Assembly (NCBI GenBank): GCA_934045905.1
Contig: OW203764.1
Location: 26,958,954 to 27,022,953, forward strand
Source: Leuctra nigra
Taxonomy: Eukaryota; Arthropoda; Insecta; Plecoptera; Leuctridae
Direction: 5' to 3'
Length of the DNA: 64,000 nucleotides
The position numbers and the translations under genes are program-made. Positions within the stretch are counted from its first letter, which is position 1, and each line of letters starts with the position of its first letter. This document shows positions 25,296-37,255 of this stretch, piece after piece. The notes under the pieces are model-generated. The model searched no databases. It was given only the letters and a program-made list of their open reading frames with translations, and was not told the DNA's origin.

Positions 25296-25499
25296 GTATA
25301 CACCAAACAAATCATAAAACGGTATTTGAACGAAACAGATTGGCTGCTGGCCTGGTTCCTTGACAATCAATCCTTGTTTTTATCAATGAAATAAGAGCTC
25401 ACCTACTAGAAGTTGATGACAAGTTAGCGTCAACTTCATCGGATGATACCTTCACATTTTTTCAGCCAATCCGATTTATCATTTGTTGAGTGTACGTAC
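25296..25499. mobile_element. GTACAC-ended MITE, copy 1
   Basis: About 204 bp with long imperfect inverted termini. The left side reads ATCATAAAACGG and AACGAAACAGATTGGCTG; the right side reads TCAGCCAATCCGATTTATC and ends at GTGTACGTAC. Its central text (CTTGACAATCAATCCTTG, GAGCTCACCTACTAGA, CATCGGATGAT) recurs at 55450 and 33545. No coding potential. Confidence 0.65.
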
Positions 25500-26404
25500 C
25501 TTACATATGAAAAGATGTTTATAAAAATAAAAAAATAACAAGAAGGTCAAAAGCATTGAGTCACTAGTTGGTTTTCTGCCTCGGTTAAAATATTATCTAC
25601 TGAAAATGCCACTATTTTAATAGTATACCTTAAATTAATAATTCCAAAACACACAAGCTGAAAAAACTGCCAGTCTGTAACGGTAACCAAGTTTCTCAGA
25701 TTATTATTGTAAACACGTCGTTCTGGGAATTTTGAAAATGTTTTTGCCCTATTTCGTATTGCGCTGCTGAAATCAAAATGTAAATTATTACCTACATATT
25801 TCCATATTTCTGAACCTTCTGGATGGGAAACAAATGCATAAAATGTGTATTTCTTCTCCGAGTTTCCATCCAGTGAAGATAGCTCTCCATATATTTTAAC
25901 TCGAATACATGAGAATAGAAACCAACCCCGCAAAAACAGTATAAAACCCTTCTATATACACAATCATATTTAAACTTGAATGGATAAGCTTCTATATTCA
26001 ACCAGGCAGTCTAGAGTGTAACCGAGAGGGGAAAAATGGTTCCGTTTCGAATGTGCTCGGTAAATGTGAGTTTTTCCATGCTGCACATGAGTTCGCTGGA
26101 GTGTTAGCAATTGCTCGCCGAGTTTCAGATAATTATGCGAAGTCGCTTGCTTTGGTCCATATCACTTGCCTCATTGCCTGGAACAGAATCTCAGCACAGT
26201 TCCCGGCTAATGTGTTCCTCTGATCATCAGACTCAGAATATTCAATTATTTTGCAATTAATCACAATTAATGATGGTTCATTTTATTTCACATATTTTTT
26301 TGTGTATTATAAGTATGATTTTATTTATTTGAAAACTGATAATCAAAAACAATAGACTTGAAAACTTTAACATATAATTTGTACCTATATTATTTTCTTT
26401 ATCA

Positions 26405-26488
26405 AGCTGTAGGTATACTTTGAATCGCAAGGATTTAATATTCAAAGCTGTATACTTTAAATCGCAAGGATTTAATATTCAAAGCTGT
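26405..26488. repeat. Tandem duplication of about 40 bp
   Basis: AATCGCAAGGATTTAATATT and the following CAAAGCTGTA occur twice in succession. The second unit lacks the AGGT of the first, so the periods are 41 and 37 bp. The flanks are AT-rich intergenic DNA. Confidence 0.75.
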
Positions 26489-27205
26489 AGATATTGTACA
26501 AATAAATGAAGTTTTAGGGCTAAAGTGATGATTTGATTTTGTTCGATTATTTTAAGATGTGGACCAACATAGGGTGGATACTCCCTTATATAATTTTTCA
26601 ATTAAGAGAATCTGCATAAGTATATAACATCTAAACAAACAAGTCAAACAGCTGATGTGTCACTATTTATCGAACTAATTAATTAAAATACTTTTGGTGA
26701 AATACTACCTAACACTTTTGGAAATTGATGGAAATAGTTGTATCTAAATTTTTATATTATAGCATTTTTTTTTAATTACAAAGTTTCGATCAATATTGAT
26801 TTTGTCATTCACGAAACTAGAATTTCCCTGTAAATTGTATTATCCCTGAAGCAAAATATATTTCTATATATCATTACAATGTTGTATTTTGATATTATTA
26901 ATATATCCGTGCAATTCATCCACACTTTTTTTCGCATAACAAGGATCGAGTCTGTTTTAGGCCTGGCTCTAATGAAGCAGTACTCATTTAATTTTGAGGC
27001 TCATATAAAATTGCCTGTAGACAAATATTACGGGATTTTAATTAATAATTTTAATTTACGAAAAACCTGTAACCGAAATACATTATTACTTTGAAACCAT
27101 TTCTCTTCAATTATTAATGTAGGTAATGAATTCATATTATATTAAAATAGAATTTGTCAATTAAATGTAACATGGCAATTTAATTGTTATGCAGCATAGA
27201 AGTTG

Positions 27206-27303
27206 CAGTCTATAGTTGTCTAGTTGTCTATAGTTGTTATTAGTTGTCTATAGTTGTCTATAGTTATCTTAGTTGTCTATAGTTGTCAGTAGTTGTCTAC
27301 AGC
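27206..27303. repeat. TAGTTGTCTA microsatellite-like tract
   Basis: About ten imperfect copies of TAGTTGTCTATAGTTGTC words over roughly 100 bp, with interruptions such as TTATTAGTTG and TTATCTTAG. Confidence 0.8.
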
Positions 27304-29965
27304 AACTATTGTAAATGAAACAAAGGAGAAATCGATGAAAAAGTTAACACGCGGACTTTGACATTTGCATAAAATGAACTCAATTTGTGGCTAAATCAAC
27401 ATCACGTTTCGTCAAAACAGCACGCGCAATAATAAAAAATAATTGATAAGTATTACTATCATGCTTTAGGTGTTGTATTATGTTATAATGTATTATGTTA
27501 ATTAACAGGGCCTCCTGAAGGATTTTTCAGGTGATAAACGATGATATTTTGACATCTCCCTGCATAAATAAATCAATGAGGAATAGAAAAACAAAATTAC
27601 TCGATGAAGTCCTGAAAATTGTACTTTCAACTATATACCAACAAAATCCGGGACAAATTAAAAAATTGTGGGGTTCGGAAGCAAATCCCACAACATTTTC
27701 TTATTTAAGATTATTAGTTTTGTGCTCTTTACTCTTTAGACAATTATAAGCTGATACAATTTGTATTCCTTTCCATCATTTGAAGATAATAGTTTCTGAT
27801 TGTCCGATTATTGCTTTTATTTTTGATGTATTTACTAATAGATTTAAATTGTTAATTTGGGGAGAACCTCAGGATTTTCACAATTGTGAGTGAGCCACAA
27901 TTGTTCAAAGTTTGTATGTCATTTATTTCATAATTTGGGGAAAGTTATAGCAAAAGCAATCATTGTCCTGTTTTTCAACAACTTAAAAAGTCCAACACAA
28001 TTTCATTATCTTAAATCCTTAGCAATCCTTAAAATCCATCAAGACATACAAATTTACCCAGAGCTCGCCCCAGAGCCGCATAGGCTGAGGTACTTCCCCC
28101 AGAACTCAGTTTTTTTCGTGCGTTTTTGTGTTCTATTTGAAAAAGTGCCTGTCCAGTTTTGTTTTATTTTTATGTTTTTAGAAATGTCATATTATTATAC
28201 TGTTTTGTATATTGCTGTACCCAACCTAAATTTTGCCTTGATCCCTCCCCCCCCCTCATGATAATGACTGAATCAACACGGACCAAGACTTGACTACAAG
28301 TTCAGAATAATCATTAATGCATATAAGAAATAGAATATTAACTGAAAACAACGTTCATAGTTTAAAACATTTTCAGGTATTTGGATCTATATTTTGGATA
28401 AAAACTATAGTTCTGGGGGAACTTATTTAAAACAATGTGATCAGATGTAATTCATTCATTAAGGATGATGAAGTATGCATGACTTAAATGAAGACAACGT
28501 CAATATCTGTAATTACTCATGTGAATTTTACCCTATTGAGATCTTATAATTGTTTCTTGTGAACGGAGGACGTATTTTTTCAAGGATTGATAAAATATAA
28601 AATGGATTCGCAAATGATTTTCATACAAGGTATTTTATAACATCGTGTGTATTGTTCTAATTACTTACATTCTGCAATTAGGTTCGATCCTAAATAACAA
28701 CACATAATAATAATACATTTCTTCATGTTGTTATTCTCTAACTTAACTTGCAGATTACAACTTATTTGACACACAAATCACATCACAGCGAACATTGTCA
28801 TGAACTAGAATAATATTCACATGATATTGGCTAGAGAATTGCACAAGGAATATGTGTATTGATTGGCCACGAATTAGGCCTACATTGAATCTAAGCAATT
28901 TACTGTAGTCCATAAAGGTTTGAATGGTATACATTACTAATTTAATTTACATTAGGTTTTGATTGAATTTATAAAATAATACAAAAACTGGTGCCCGAAA
29001 GTCAGTCGATTGTGTCACACGTTACACGAAACATGCTAAAGCGGGTCTTTCTAAGATAATCGTTGTTGGAATTATACTTTCAATTTCGGGTGTAAATTAA
29101 TGACTGATAGGAACTCTAACCATGAAGTTATACTGATAGATGAAAACACCATGAACTTAAAAATACTTTGGAAACTTGAATTTAACAGGAAAAATATACG
29201 TCAGTGTATTTTTTTCACTTGTACCTCCGTAAAAAAAATTATTTGAATGGGAATTGTACAGTAATTTCCTGAAAATACACACACGGAGATTTTACAGATA
29301 CAAATGAGTCAATTTATTCTCAATTTAGGTGTGCAAAATAAAGTTGAAACAATTATCTCTATGAGTTTACGGTCACAAATTTGGTGCTTTGTTTCATCTA
29401 ACATATTAATTGGTGTGGTCAAGAAATTGAAGTTAAAATTAATGACTTAATTAATATTTATAAACTGTCCTATGAAGGCTATCATACTCAATTCTCACAT
29501 TTTACAAAACAATTAATTCTATACAATTGTACATATAATATGAATGGTTCAGGAATGAAAATTATATAGGCACAATTGACCTTTAATTGTGAGCCAGATT
29601 AATTACTCCCACGAAGTCCGAACACTAGAATAACTGTTCAAACAATTAATTAACTGATAGTGTACACAATTCAGAGATCGACACATGCAGTTATTATTCG
29701 AGCACTTTACATTATACTAATTATCACACAAATCTGGCCAAATTACGACTGACAAATTGTATGCAAATAGTTTATGCCACGAAATTCGTAAGTTCATCTT
29801 ATACATAGACAGAGAAACAAGAACGCATAGAATGTTTATGAAAGTTCGTTTAAAATGGCATGATATCATACACTGCAAATTCACTTCAGATACTGAATAC
29901 TGAGTTGCCACAGTATAAAAATTCTAATTCTGAGACTACAATTAATCAACCTTCTGGCTTCCGTC

Positions 29966-29971
29966 TTTATT
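29966..29971 (-). terminator. Candidate polyadenylation signal of croc
   Basis: The plus strand reads TTTATT, which is AATAAA on the croc strand, about 80 bases past the croc stop codon. It is the nearest canonical hexamer downstream. If used, the 3' UTR would be only about 100 nt. Further AT-rich hexamers lie beyond it, so a longer UTR is also possible. Confidence 0.45.
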
Positions 29972-30051
29972 GTCTCATTATGCGATGGTTCCTGACAGGA
30001 GGGTGATCAGTAAAAGTGCAACCTACACTCACTGTAAGTCCGCGCGGTGAA

Positions 30052-31182
30052 TCAGTACTTGGGCGGCCCCGCACTGCACTCTTGCTGATAGTACGCGTGA
30101 TGAGCCGTCGCACGATACGCCGTCGGGACGCCGCTACTCGTCGTCGTCGGCGACGTCGTTCTGAATCCCAACTGACAGCTCGGGTTCGGCTGCACGGCGT
30201 CGAACAAGTCTCTGAAGCCGGACGTCGGCGGCGTCGCGACCTCCACCTCGTACCACGAGGACGACGTCGAGCGGTGACTCGAGGAGGTTGTCGGCGGCAT
30301 CAGTTCCTCGTGGTGGATGGACGACATCGTCTGATGAGGGTATTGGTGGTACGAGTACATCGCCCCTGACTGGACTCGGTAGTGATTGTGAGGACTGCTG
30401 TCACGACTTCCACCCGTCATCAAACTGTCGACGCTGAACGTGCCCGGCGGCACGGACGTGTCCATGGGTGACACGTCCATGTGGTGGTCGACGCCCGGCT
30501 TCACGTCGACGCCGTGGTATTTGCCGCTCATGCACGTGCTCAACTCCACGACGGGCTCCCGCTTCGGCTTACATTCAACCGGAGTCTTCTTCTCGCTCAT
30601 CTTATCGTCTCTCTTGTGATTGTCGTGCTGTCTCTTGACGGCGTCCTCCTTCTCCTTCATCGCGTCCTTCTTCTTGAAGCGTCGACGACGTCGTAGATAG
30701 GAGCCGTTGTCGAACATGTTATAGGAGTCAGGGTCGAGAGTCCAGTAGCTGCCTTTGCCGGGCTTCTTGTCATCTCGAGGGACCTTGACAAAGCACTCGT
30801 TCAGGCTGAGGTTATGTCTGATGGAGTTCTGCCAACCTTGCTTGTTCTCTCGGTAGTACGGGAACCTCTCCATGATGAACTGGTAGATGCCGTTCAGAGT
30901 GATGCGCTTGTCAGGGGCGTTCTGGATGGCCATGGCGATGAGGGCGATGTATGAGTACGGGGGCTTGACCATGTCTTTAGCCGGCCCATGATGTAGTTGT
31001 TGTTGATGATGTTGTAGAGGGTAGGCCGAGGCTGCGTAACCATATCTCGAGTATTGTTCGTACGGATACGTGACAGTGGCGGAGGCCATGTGGTGGGCTG
31101 CAGCCCCCCCGACGTAGGCCCCCCCAGAGCTGGCCGTCGGATGGCGGTAATAGGCATTCTGGTCCCCGAAGAGAGTGTGCAT
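30052..31182 (-). CDS. croc: Forkhead box C transcription factor (crocodile orthologue), single exon
   Basis: 376-residue forkhead (winged-helix) DNA-binding protein, expected to act in the nucleus. What is seen: the forkhead domain spans about residues 73-166, opening with [18 protein letters not shown]. The recognition helix carries [13 protein letters not shown] at 119-131, with the base-contacting Asn119 and His123 of the family. The wing has [10 protein letters not shown], followed by a basic RRRRRFKKK stretch at 164-172 that can serve as nuclear localisation signal. Outside the domain, FSVDSLMT at 249-256 resembles the FSVDNIMT motif of vertebrate FoxC, an eh1-like motif. The tail at 323-341 (FRDLFD then NPSCQLGFR) matches the conserved FoxC C-terminus and assigns the subclass. 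The start ATG at 31180-31182 gives MHTLFGDQN, a plausible croc-type N-terminus; the stop is TGA at 30052-30054. The frame is uninterrupted, so no intron is needed. Low-complexity His, Ser and Thr stretches are normal for the family. In Drosophila croc acts in embryonic head patterning; a similar role here is inferred. No neighbouring gene is visible. Confidence 0.96.
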   Translation of the reverse strand: MHTLFGDQNAYYRHPTASSGGAYVGGAAAHHMASATVTYPYEQYSRYGYAASAYPLQHHQQQLHHGPAKDMVKPPYSYIALIAMAIQNAPDKRITLNGIYQFIMERFPYYRENKQGWQNSIRHNLSLNECFVKVPRDDKKPGKGSYWTLDPDSYNMFDNGSYLRRRRRFKKKDAMKEKEDAVKRQHDNHKRDDKMSEKKTPVECKPKREPVVELSTCMSGKYHGVDVKPGVDHHMDVSPMDTSVPPGTFSVDSLMTGGSRDSSPHNHYRVQSGAMYSYHQYPHQTMSSIHHEELMPPTTSSSHRSTSSSWYEVEVATPPTSGFRDLFDAVQPNPSCQLGFRTTSPTTTSSGVPTAYRATAHHAYYQQECSAGPPKY

Positions 31183-32460
31183 CGCTAGACTGTAATCCAG
31201 GGCTGCTTATTCTTCCATGCGAGCGTCGCGACGACGGCGTCCAAGACAAACAGACGCACTAATAGACGACAAAACACAACACGATTACCGCGAGGCCGAG
31301 TTGTGATCTTTAGTCTCGAAGTCCCGGGTTCGACTTGTTCTCCGTCGCCAGGATAAACATCGCAGCGATGCAACGAGGAAAACCGATCACCGCGAACCAA
31401 CTTCTTATTATGTCACACAACACGATCGCGTTTACACAGAGATTAAGTGAAAACAGTCTGGTTGTTGCCTCTCACCACAAACTCTGACAATGTAGAGAAA
31501 ACAGTGACGACGGGCGCGAGAAAACACTGGCTCGATTAGCAGCGGTAACGCTAGATCAACAACCACGGCGAACTGAAGCCAGCTACCGCACTCTCAAGAC
31601 GACCACGATCTACAGGCATCCGCCCATTGGATCGTCGTCGTCGTCGACTCCGCCCTCGCGTCCAACCTCCACCAATCCTCGACGGGAACCCGCCTCCGTC
31701 GACGACGGGAACCCTCCTTTGATCGATACACACGTCGACATTCAATTGAATTGTCTCCTTCACAACGCACGCCCTATACCTACTCATGATATAATCGAAT
31801 TGAGGCGACAATTCACGGGCGAGAGAGACAAACTGAGAGAGGGAGAGAGGGTAACACCATAGGGAGAAGTGGTGGAAATGTAAATTGAATTTTGCCCAGA
31901 GCCATCTCTGCAATAACAGATTATCGTCACCCTCGTAAAAACATGGCTTGGAATTAAAGCAACATTGGCAAAGAATCTCGTCTAAACCTTGATGATACCG
32001 TCAGCTTGTGAGCACCTTGACAGCGGGAACCATGTGTGAGGGGACATCGTCGTCGTCGACTACGCGCGGGGTGGGAAGGGAAGGAAAAGCCTTTTCAGTC
32101 TCGTAGCCAGAGAAAACAATGTAACTTTAACACATACAAACCGCAGTTCACAAGTTCCTCATGTTCACTTCAGTCAGTCATCAGACGTCTCACATCTCGA
32201 CATCGTCGTGTCATATTGAACACTTTATCAGAGATCGGAGTTGGCTTTTCTCTTCCTGGGAAATGAGCGACGCAAGTAGGAGTCTGGTTTACATCATGAC
32301 GGCGATTGTGACGAGTGAAAAATGTGTGTGACATTTAAACAGTTTACATTATCGCGATGTAAGGATTCCCACCGCCGAAGAGCTGTCACTCTCTTGTACG
32401 ACGGCGTCCTGGTTCCGAGGGTCGGGAAGTGATGTCGTCATCAGGGACTGAAGCACTGCT
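31183..32460 (-). promoter_or_regulatory. CpG-rich 5' flank of croc (probable 5' UTR and promoter)
   Basis: The roughly 1.2 kb upstream of the croc ATG is clearly richer in CG dinucleotides than the surrounding AT-rich DNA, for example the CGTCGTCGTCGTC run near 31634. This enrichment continues from the coding region. No convincing TATA box was found. An initiator-like TCAGTT lies on the croc strand at 31571-31576, but the expected downstream element is absent, so no start site is called. Short open frames here (for example 31551-31913) look like by-products of the composition. Regulation cannot be read further by eye. Confidence 0.4.
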
Positions 32461-33480
32461 GCGTGGAATCTTGGTGTCAATCATCAGTTGTAATGGAGGC
32501 AAGTTTACCTTCAGGATCGATTCCAACATGGAGAAATATTTCTTTAGTTTGTCACGTGCAAAAAATAGTGCGTTTGATGACTTTTGGTATTGAGATTCTC
32601 GAATTGCCTAGGAGTCTGAATTTAATTTTCATTGATAAACATAACAATATGACTTTTTTTATAAAATCATTTCATATAGTGTTCGTGCAATCTCACACAA
32701 AAACAGCGACGAACTTCGGAAAGTTCAAAATCTATTATTCGAAATTCTACTTTTATAATTATTGCAAATTTCGGAATTGCACTCCATATTTCGAATTAAC
32801 AATGAGTTCGTGTATTGTTAAATGTATTTACTATTAAAACTTATTGAAATTAACTGAATTAACTAGAATTTATGTGAATCAATTTCAACAGATCTTTTCT
32901 TTTCATCAGTTGGAAGTTGCAAGATTTTTATACCCAGTTTAATAGTATTATTTGTAGAAATCAAACAATTATTCATTGATCAAGTATTTAGCAACCATTT
33001 TGCCAGGCATTTAAATACTGAATTCAGTCACAATGTACCTAATTAAGACTACCTCGTCTATTAAATCAATGAAATTTAACAAATAGAAACACAGCAACGA
33101 CAACTAATTTGAAATCACTCTTTGTAAATTGAAGAAACGTCTCTTTCCACAAGACGTCGCGACATTCCTCAGCGTCGCTGTGCAATGTAATCGATTCAAG
33201 ATGGCTGTCAATCAATCATTGAGGTGAGATTTCCTCTGCATCCGAGACCAAGTGTTAGAGATGCGTGACTGGCGTGAACACCTCGGTTTATTTGCCGCGA
33301 TGTCAGCGCGTGTTGAATGAGATCAACTTGGATATACACTCGTGTAAACAGAGCTGTCGAATGCTCAGGAACCATCACGGCGCGAGAGATGCGGAGGTAG
33401 CGGTTTAGGAAATATTTCGCTATCACTTCTATATAAGTCCTGATAAATATTACCCTCTATCGCGACTACAGTCGTGCTTA
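32461..33480. other. Intergenic region upstream of croc
   Basis: After the CpG-rich flank the sequence turns AT-rich again. A 124-codon frame at 32463-32837 is AT-driven (Phe, Ile, Tyr, Lys). At 33200 an ATG frame of eight codons ends at GAG followed by GTGAGA, which could be a splice donor, but nothing else supports an exon. Upstream croc enhancers could lie here. Confidence 0.45.
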
Positions 33481-33544
33481 GACGTAAAGTTATACCTAAA
33501 ATATAGATTTGCATACAGAGGGGTGATTTGCAAGACTTGTTTTT

Positions 33545-33915
33545 ATCACAAAAACGGTAGGTATTTGAGCGAAATGGATTGGCTGCTGGTCAGGTTCCTT
33601 AGGCCGGGTAAAGGACCAACTTTGGATTAGCTAACTAATAGTTAGTGGCCAGTTAACCAATGAATCAAGTTGGCGCGAATTCCGCAGCCAATAAGATTCA
33701 CTAATTTCCACTAACCATCGATAATTAACTTAATCCAAAGTTGGTCCTACCCGGCCATAATAATCAATTCTTGTTTATCAATGAAATCAAAGCTCACCTA
33801 TAGTAAGATAAAGAGTTAGCACATATTTCGTCGGATGATGCTGTCAAACCTTTATCAGCCAATCAGTTTCTTTCGAATACCTACCGTTTATTATTTGTTT
33901 GAGTGTATACCTACC
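33545..33915. mobile_element. GTACAC-ended MITE, copy 2, interrupted
   Basis: Carries the same termini and core as the copies at 25296 and 55450 (ATTGGCTGCTGG, GAGTTAGCAC, GTCGGATGATG). It is split by the nested element at 33602-33756. Removing that insertion restores collinearity with the other copies. Confidence 0.6.
33602..33756. mobile_element. Harbinger-like MITE nested in another MITE
   Basis: A 155-bp element whose ends GGCCGGGTA and TACCCGGCC are inverted, continuing into GGACCAACTTTGG and CCAAAGTTGGTCC. The flanks are TTA on the left and ATAA on the right, so the 3-bp target duplication is imperfect. It interrupts a copy of the GTACAC-ended MITE (33545-33915), splitting a sequence that is continuous in the copies at 25296 and 55450. 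Confidence 0.65.
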
Positions 33916-34269
33916 ACCAGTAGCACCATGATTTCGAGAGTTTATAATCCGCATGGTTTAATTTATAATTTTGCAAAACAAATACTGAAAAATTATGTAA
34001 TAATATGTGAACAAGCTAACATTAATGATACAAAAATAACTAAAAATACTTATTCAAGCCTGCATTATCAAAGAGGACTGAGATCTATACCATCTCAAGG
34101 AAGAAGGGCCAAGCTATAGGCTTATACCATTGATGCGAAATCAATTACTAAAACAACCGTTGTCGTTGTATACCTATACCTGCATCTTGCAAGAAATTGA
34201 GCCTCCTGCAAATTAGATAAACGTGAAATATGAAAAGAGAATTTAGAAGACAATTAAAAAGTAATAACT

Positions 34270-34290
34270 GGGGGGGGGGGGGGGGGGGGG
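34270..34290. repeat. Poly-G run of 21
   Basis: Uninterrupted G run, the longest in the window. Comparable runs of at least 13 lie at 6288-6304, 22517-22529, 23663-23675 and 58699-58713 (G), and at 15594-15607, 42325-42340, 46227-46239 and 49052-49064 (C). Lengths of such runs are prone to sequencing error. Confidence 0.95.
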
Positions 34291-35373
34291 TAACAGGGAT
34301 TGGGGTTGTTGCTGAGCTCTGCATTACTTTCTCCAATTCCAAAGCATAATTTACACAAATTGTCAGAGCATTAACAGTTAATTTGCAAAATCTACCGAGA
34401 GGAATGTCTTGCCAAAAATGTACTGTGGTTTGAAAGAGTCACAAGAACACGGCACCTCCACCAAACTTTGGAGGCATAGGAAGAGCGTAAAATCAAAAAA
34501 ATATACTTTAACTAATATACACAAATACCTACTGATTTATATACATAGTATCTGCTTATAGATAGAGACAACACTTCACCCTCAAATAATCAGACAAAAC
34601 GGGTGAATGATTTGCTTCTCTTTTTGCTTGAAATTCAGCTTCCAATTCACGCAAACTTAGGAAAATACAATAGGACAAAAACATTCACTTTTCTCGATCA
34701 AAATCCTTCCAGAGTATACATAAATAATTGTTTCCAAAGACGAAATTATTACCAACTCATGATCTCAAAAATTAATAAGAAATTATATATTGAAAATATT
34801 AAATTATAAGTAATATCAAGATGGAATACATCTTATATTGGTAATAAAGGCCTAAATATGCCATGCAATTTAGAGTTGAGGTCTCAATTATTCCATCTCT
34901 TTCAAACATAAAATATGTGCAATAATTTTGCATTTCATTACTTTATAAATTCATTGGAATGACGTTCTTAGTAACATTCATACTGTTGAAAACATCTTAA
35001 AATTTTTATCTGAATGTTATACCAATAACATAGTTGAATTGACAGCGTTACCGCACTATAAAATTAAACAACCCACATATCAATGTAATTAATTATCAGT
35101 TGAACTTTGGTTTGAGAGACTTATTGGTTTGGCGCGTGGCTCCAATCTAAGAAGCTGTAAAGTGATTGAAAATATATTTGTTTTGTGGGGCCTCATTGTT
35201 TGTTCTTTCAGTGGTGAATCAGAGGCCACTAAATCCTCGAGCTATCTAAGATTTCATGTTTATTGCTTCACGGAAGACCGCTGTATATTTGGTCCTCTCG
35301 GAGTTATTTATTGTGATATGTCGAGTTGCTGAAGCAGCTTCGTGCATTGAAAGAAATAGTGTTATTATTCGTT

Positions 35374-35637
35374 GTACGAGTCAGCGGACACTTAGTTACG
35401 AGACAAGCAATAAGTTTGTACGAGTCAGCGGACACTTAGTTACGAGACAAGCAATAAGTTTGTACGAGTCAGCGGACACTTAGTTACGAGACAAGCAATA
35501 AGTTTGTACAAGTCAGCGGACACTTAGTTACGAGACAAGCAATAAGTTTGTACGAGTCAGCGGACACTTAGTTACGAGACAAGCAATAAGTTTGTACGAG
35601 TCAGCGGATACTTAGTTACGAGACAAGCAATAAGTTC
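35374..35637. repeat. Tandem repeat: 6 units of 44 bp
   Basis: Units begin GTACGAGTCAGCGGACACTT at 35374, 35418, 35462, 35506, 35550 and 35594. Variants are an A in unit 4 (GTACAAGTC) and GGATACTT in unit 6. The array ends where TAAGTTTGT changes to TAAGTTCTTG. The 44-bp period breaks the overlapping frame at 35256-35483, so coding is unlikely. Confidence 0.92.
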
Positions 35638-35739
35638 TTGCAGCAAATTATTGATTATCGAATTATTCCGAACTTCTGAGAAATGGTCAATGATTTCTAA
35701 CGATTTTCCATACAATACATTGGTACTATGTTAGAGCTG

Positions 35740-36520
35740 AGCACGCTCAGTGTAAAGCTCTGTATAAGCGAGCATTCGTATTGCATGCGACTTAATGCGT
35801 GTGAAAGTTGCTGCTCCATAATAGACCTTGGATTGGAATAGCTACACACTCAAAAAAAACACACCAAATTACTCCAATCAGGCCCCATACTTGACCGCCA
35901 AAATTATCAATATCAAGATTGTAAAGGCGAAAGCGAATAAAACACGTATACTTATTTGTATATAGAAAAGAGTTATTTAAACTACTTTAAACTTTTTACT
36001 ACTTTAATTTATTCGTGTAAAGTAGTTAATACTTTACACAAATAAAGTAAAGTAGTACATTGAACGTACATTTCACGATACACCGCAGCACCGTTCAAGT
36101 TGGTTCAAGATTTATTCAATTTCTCACCGGTTTGGTGTGAAAATTCTATACCACTCCGAAAAAAGTTACACCTTTTTCACAATTATTTTTGAGTGTGTCT
36201 AAAGACGACATGCGTCAAAGGAGCAATATATTTTTTTATATTTCTTTGAATACATTTTTTAAATATTTAAAAACAAGCATAAATGGTCGTAAAATGTAGG
36301 TACAGAAACTCCTAAATTGTTGGTCCTATGACCATCGCAAAATTTTGAAGTTGTTCGTTCAATTGGTTCCATTTCAAATTTGCAAGATCACAAGGATCTT
36401 ATTCCAAAACTGTACACCGTACACGTGACCACTTATGACATTAGTGTGTGTGCAAAATTTCAGATCGATTGATAAACGGTTAGCTTGAGTGCTGGCAAAA
36501 ACACAAAAAAACAGAGAAAG
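35740..36520 (-). mobile_element. Family-H repeat, degraded copy C
   Basis: The minus-strand 3' end reads TACACTGAGCGTGCTCAG. The 5' end corresponds to CACAAAAAAACAGAGAAAG on plus. In between are ACATTAGTGTGTGTGC and TTGGTCCTATGACCATCG. A local block at 35970-36060 is built of repeated ACTTTAAACT and AAAGTAGT words, in partly inverted arrangement, which the other copies lack. Confidence 0.5.
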
Positions 36521-36857
36521 TGTCAAGAGTCCTTGGTGAAATGATTACAAACGAAATTTAAATCTCAATTAATTTTAAAATGTATTAATAAAACATTGGT
36601 TTAAAAGCTGAACATTCTGAAAATATGCAATTAAACGAAATTTTGATTTGATTTTCTTTTTTTTGGGACGTGCAAGAGGAACCCTGCACCACATTGAAAG
36701 ACATACGTCGACTTTTGAATTTCAAATGCAAAATCCCATATTGTAGAATTGTGAAATTGATATTGATTGATATAGAATTGATTGTTTATAGATTATAAAC
36801 ATCCCGCGATCATCATGCAAGTTTCGTTGAGTTATACAAAGTTTAAATGCAATTGTA

Positions 36858-37255
36858 ATAGGCACCGAGTGTTCGCCACGAGTGAGAGAAATTAGCAACT
36901 TTTGTGGGAAGATCGTCAACTGTTTTATTTCTCATTGGCCGTGACCTAGCAACCGATCAGATGTCAACAAATGTACTCAAAATATTTCGGAATCAAACTA
37001 AGTCGCGCAAATTAATATTGTGATCAGATTCAGTGAAATTGTGAACACTTTGTTGTCAATATTTTGTAGGCGAATAAACATTAGATAAACATGTGTAAAT
37101 TTTAAGAATTGATAATGCGTAATATGTGCAGCAACATAACATATAACTGCAGCGACTTGGACGCCTTGCCAAAAGGTAAGCTTCCTTCCCACAGATTAGG
37201 TGGCTCTGTCTGTACTTTTTACAGTGCCATCTGTTGTCTAAACACGCTGCCTATA
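36858..37255 (+). mobile_element. 398-bp repeat with ATG and splice donor, copy 1
   Basis: Nearly identical, in inverse orientation, to 49546-49944. The ends ATAGGCACCG and CGCTGCCTATA are short inverted repeats. On the plus strand an ATG near 37114 opens a frame reading MRNMCSNITYNCSDLDALPK, which runs into AAAAGGTAAGC, a strong 5' splice donor. Upstream there is AT-rich, promoter-like DNA. It may be a captured first exon, or chance within a MITE. The minus-strand frame at 36998-37192 is its shadow. Confidence 0.55.

Larger units (their letters stand above)
25500..29965. other. Intergenic region downstream of croc
   Basis: AT-rich. The frames at 25547-26001 (minus) and 27890-28261 (plus) are 69-128 codons long and show no recognisable motif. 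CCTAAAT/AATTAATTA-type low complexity is common. Small tandem duplications are listed separately. Confidence 0.55.

Noticed and set aside
30481..30696. Plus-strand frames opposite croc (also 30016-30369)
   Set aside because: They are antisense shadows of the CG-rich croc coding sequence.
33200..33232. Short ATG frame followed by a GTGAGA splice-donor-like site
   Set aside because: Only eight codons, with no repeat conservation or other exon evidence. The motif is too common to call.
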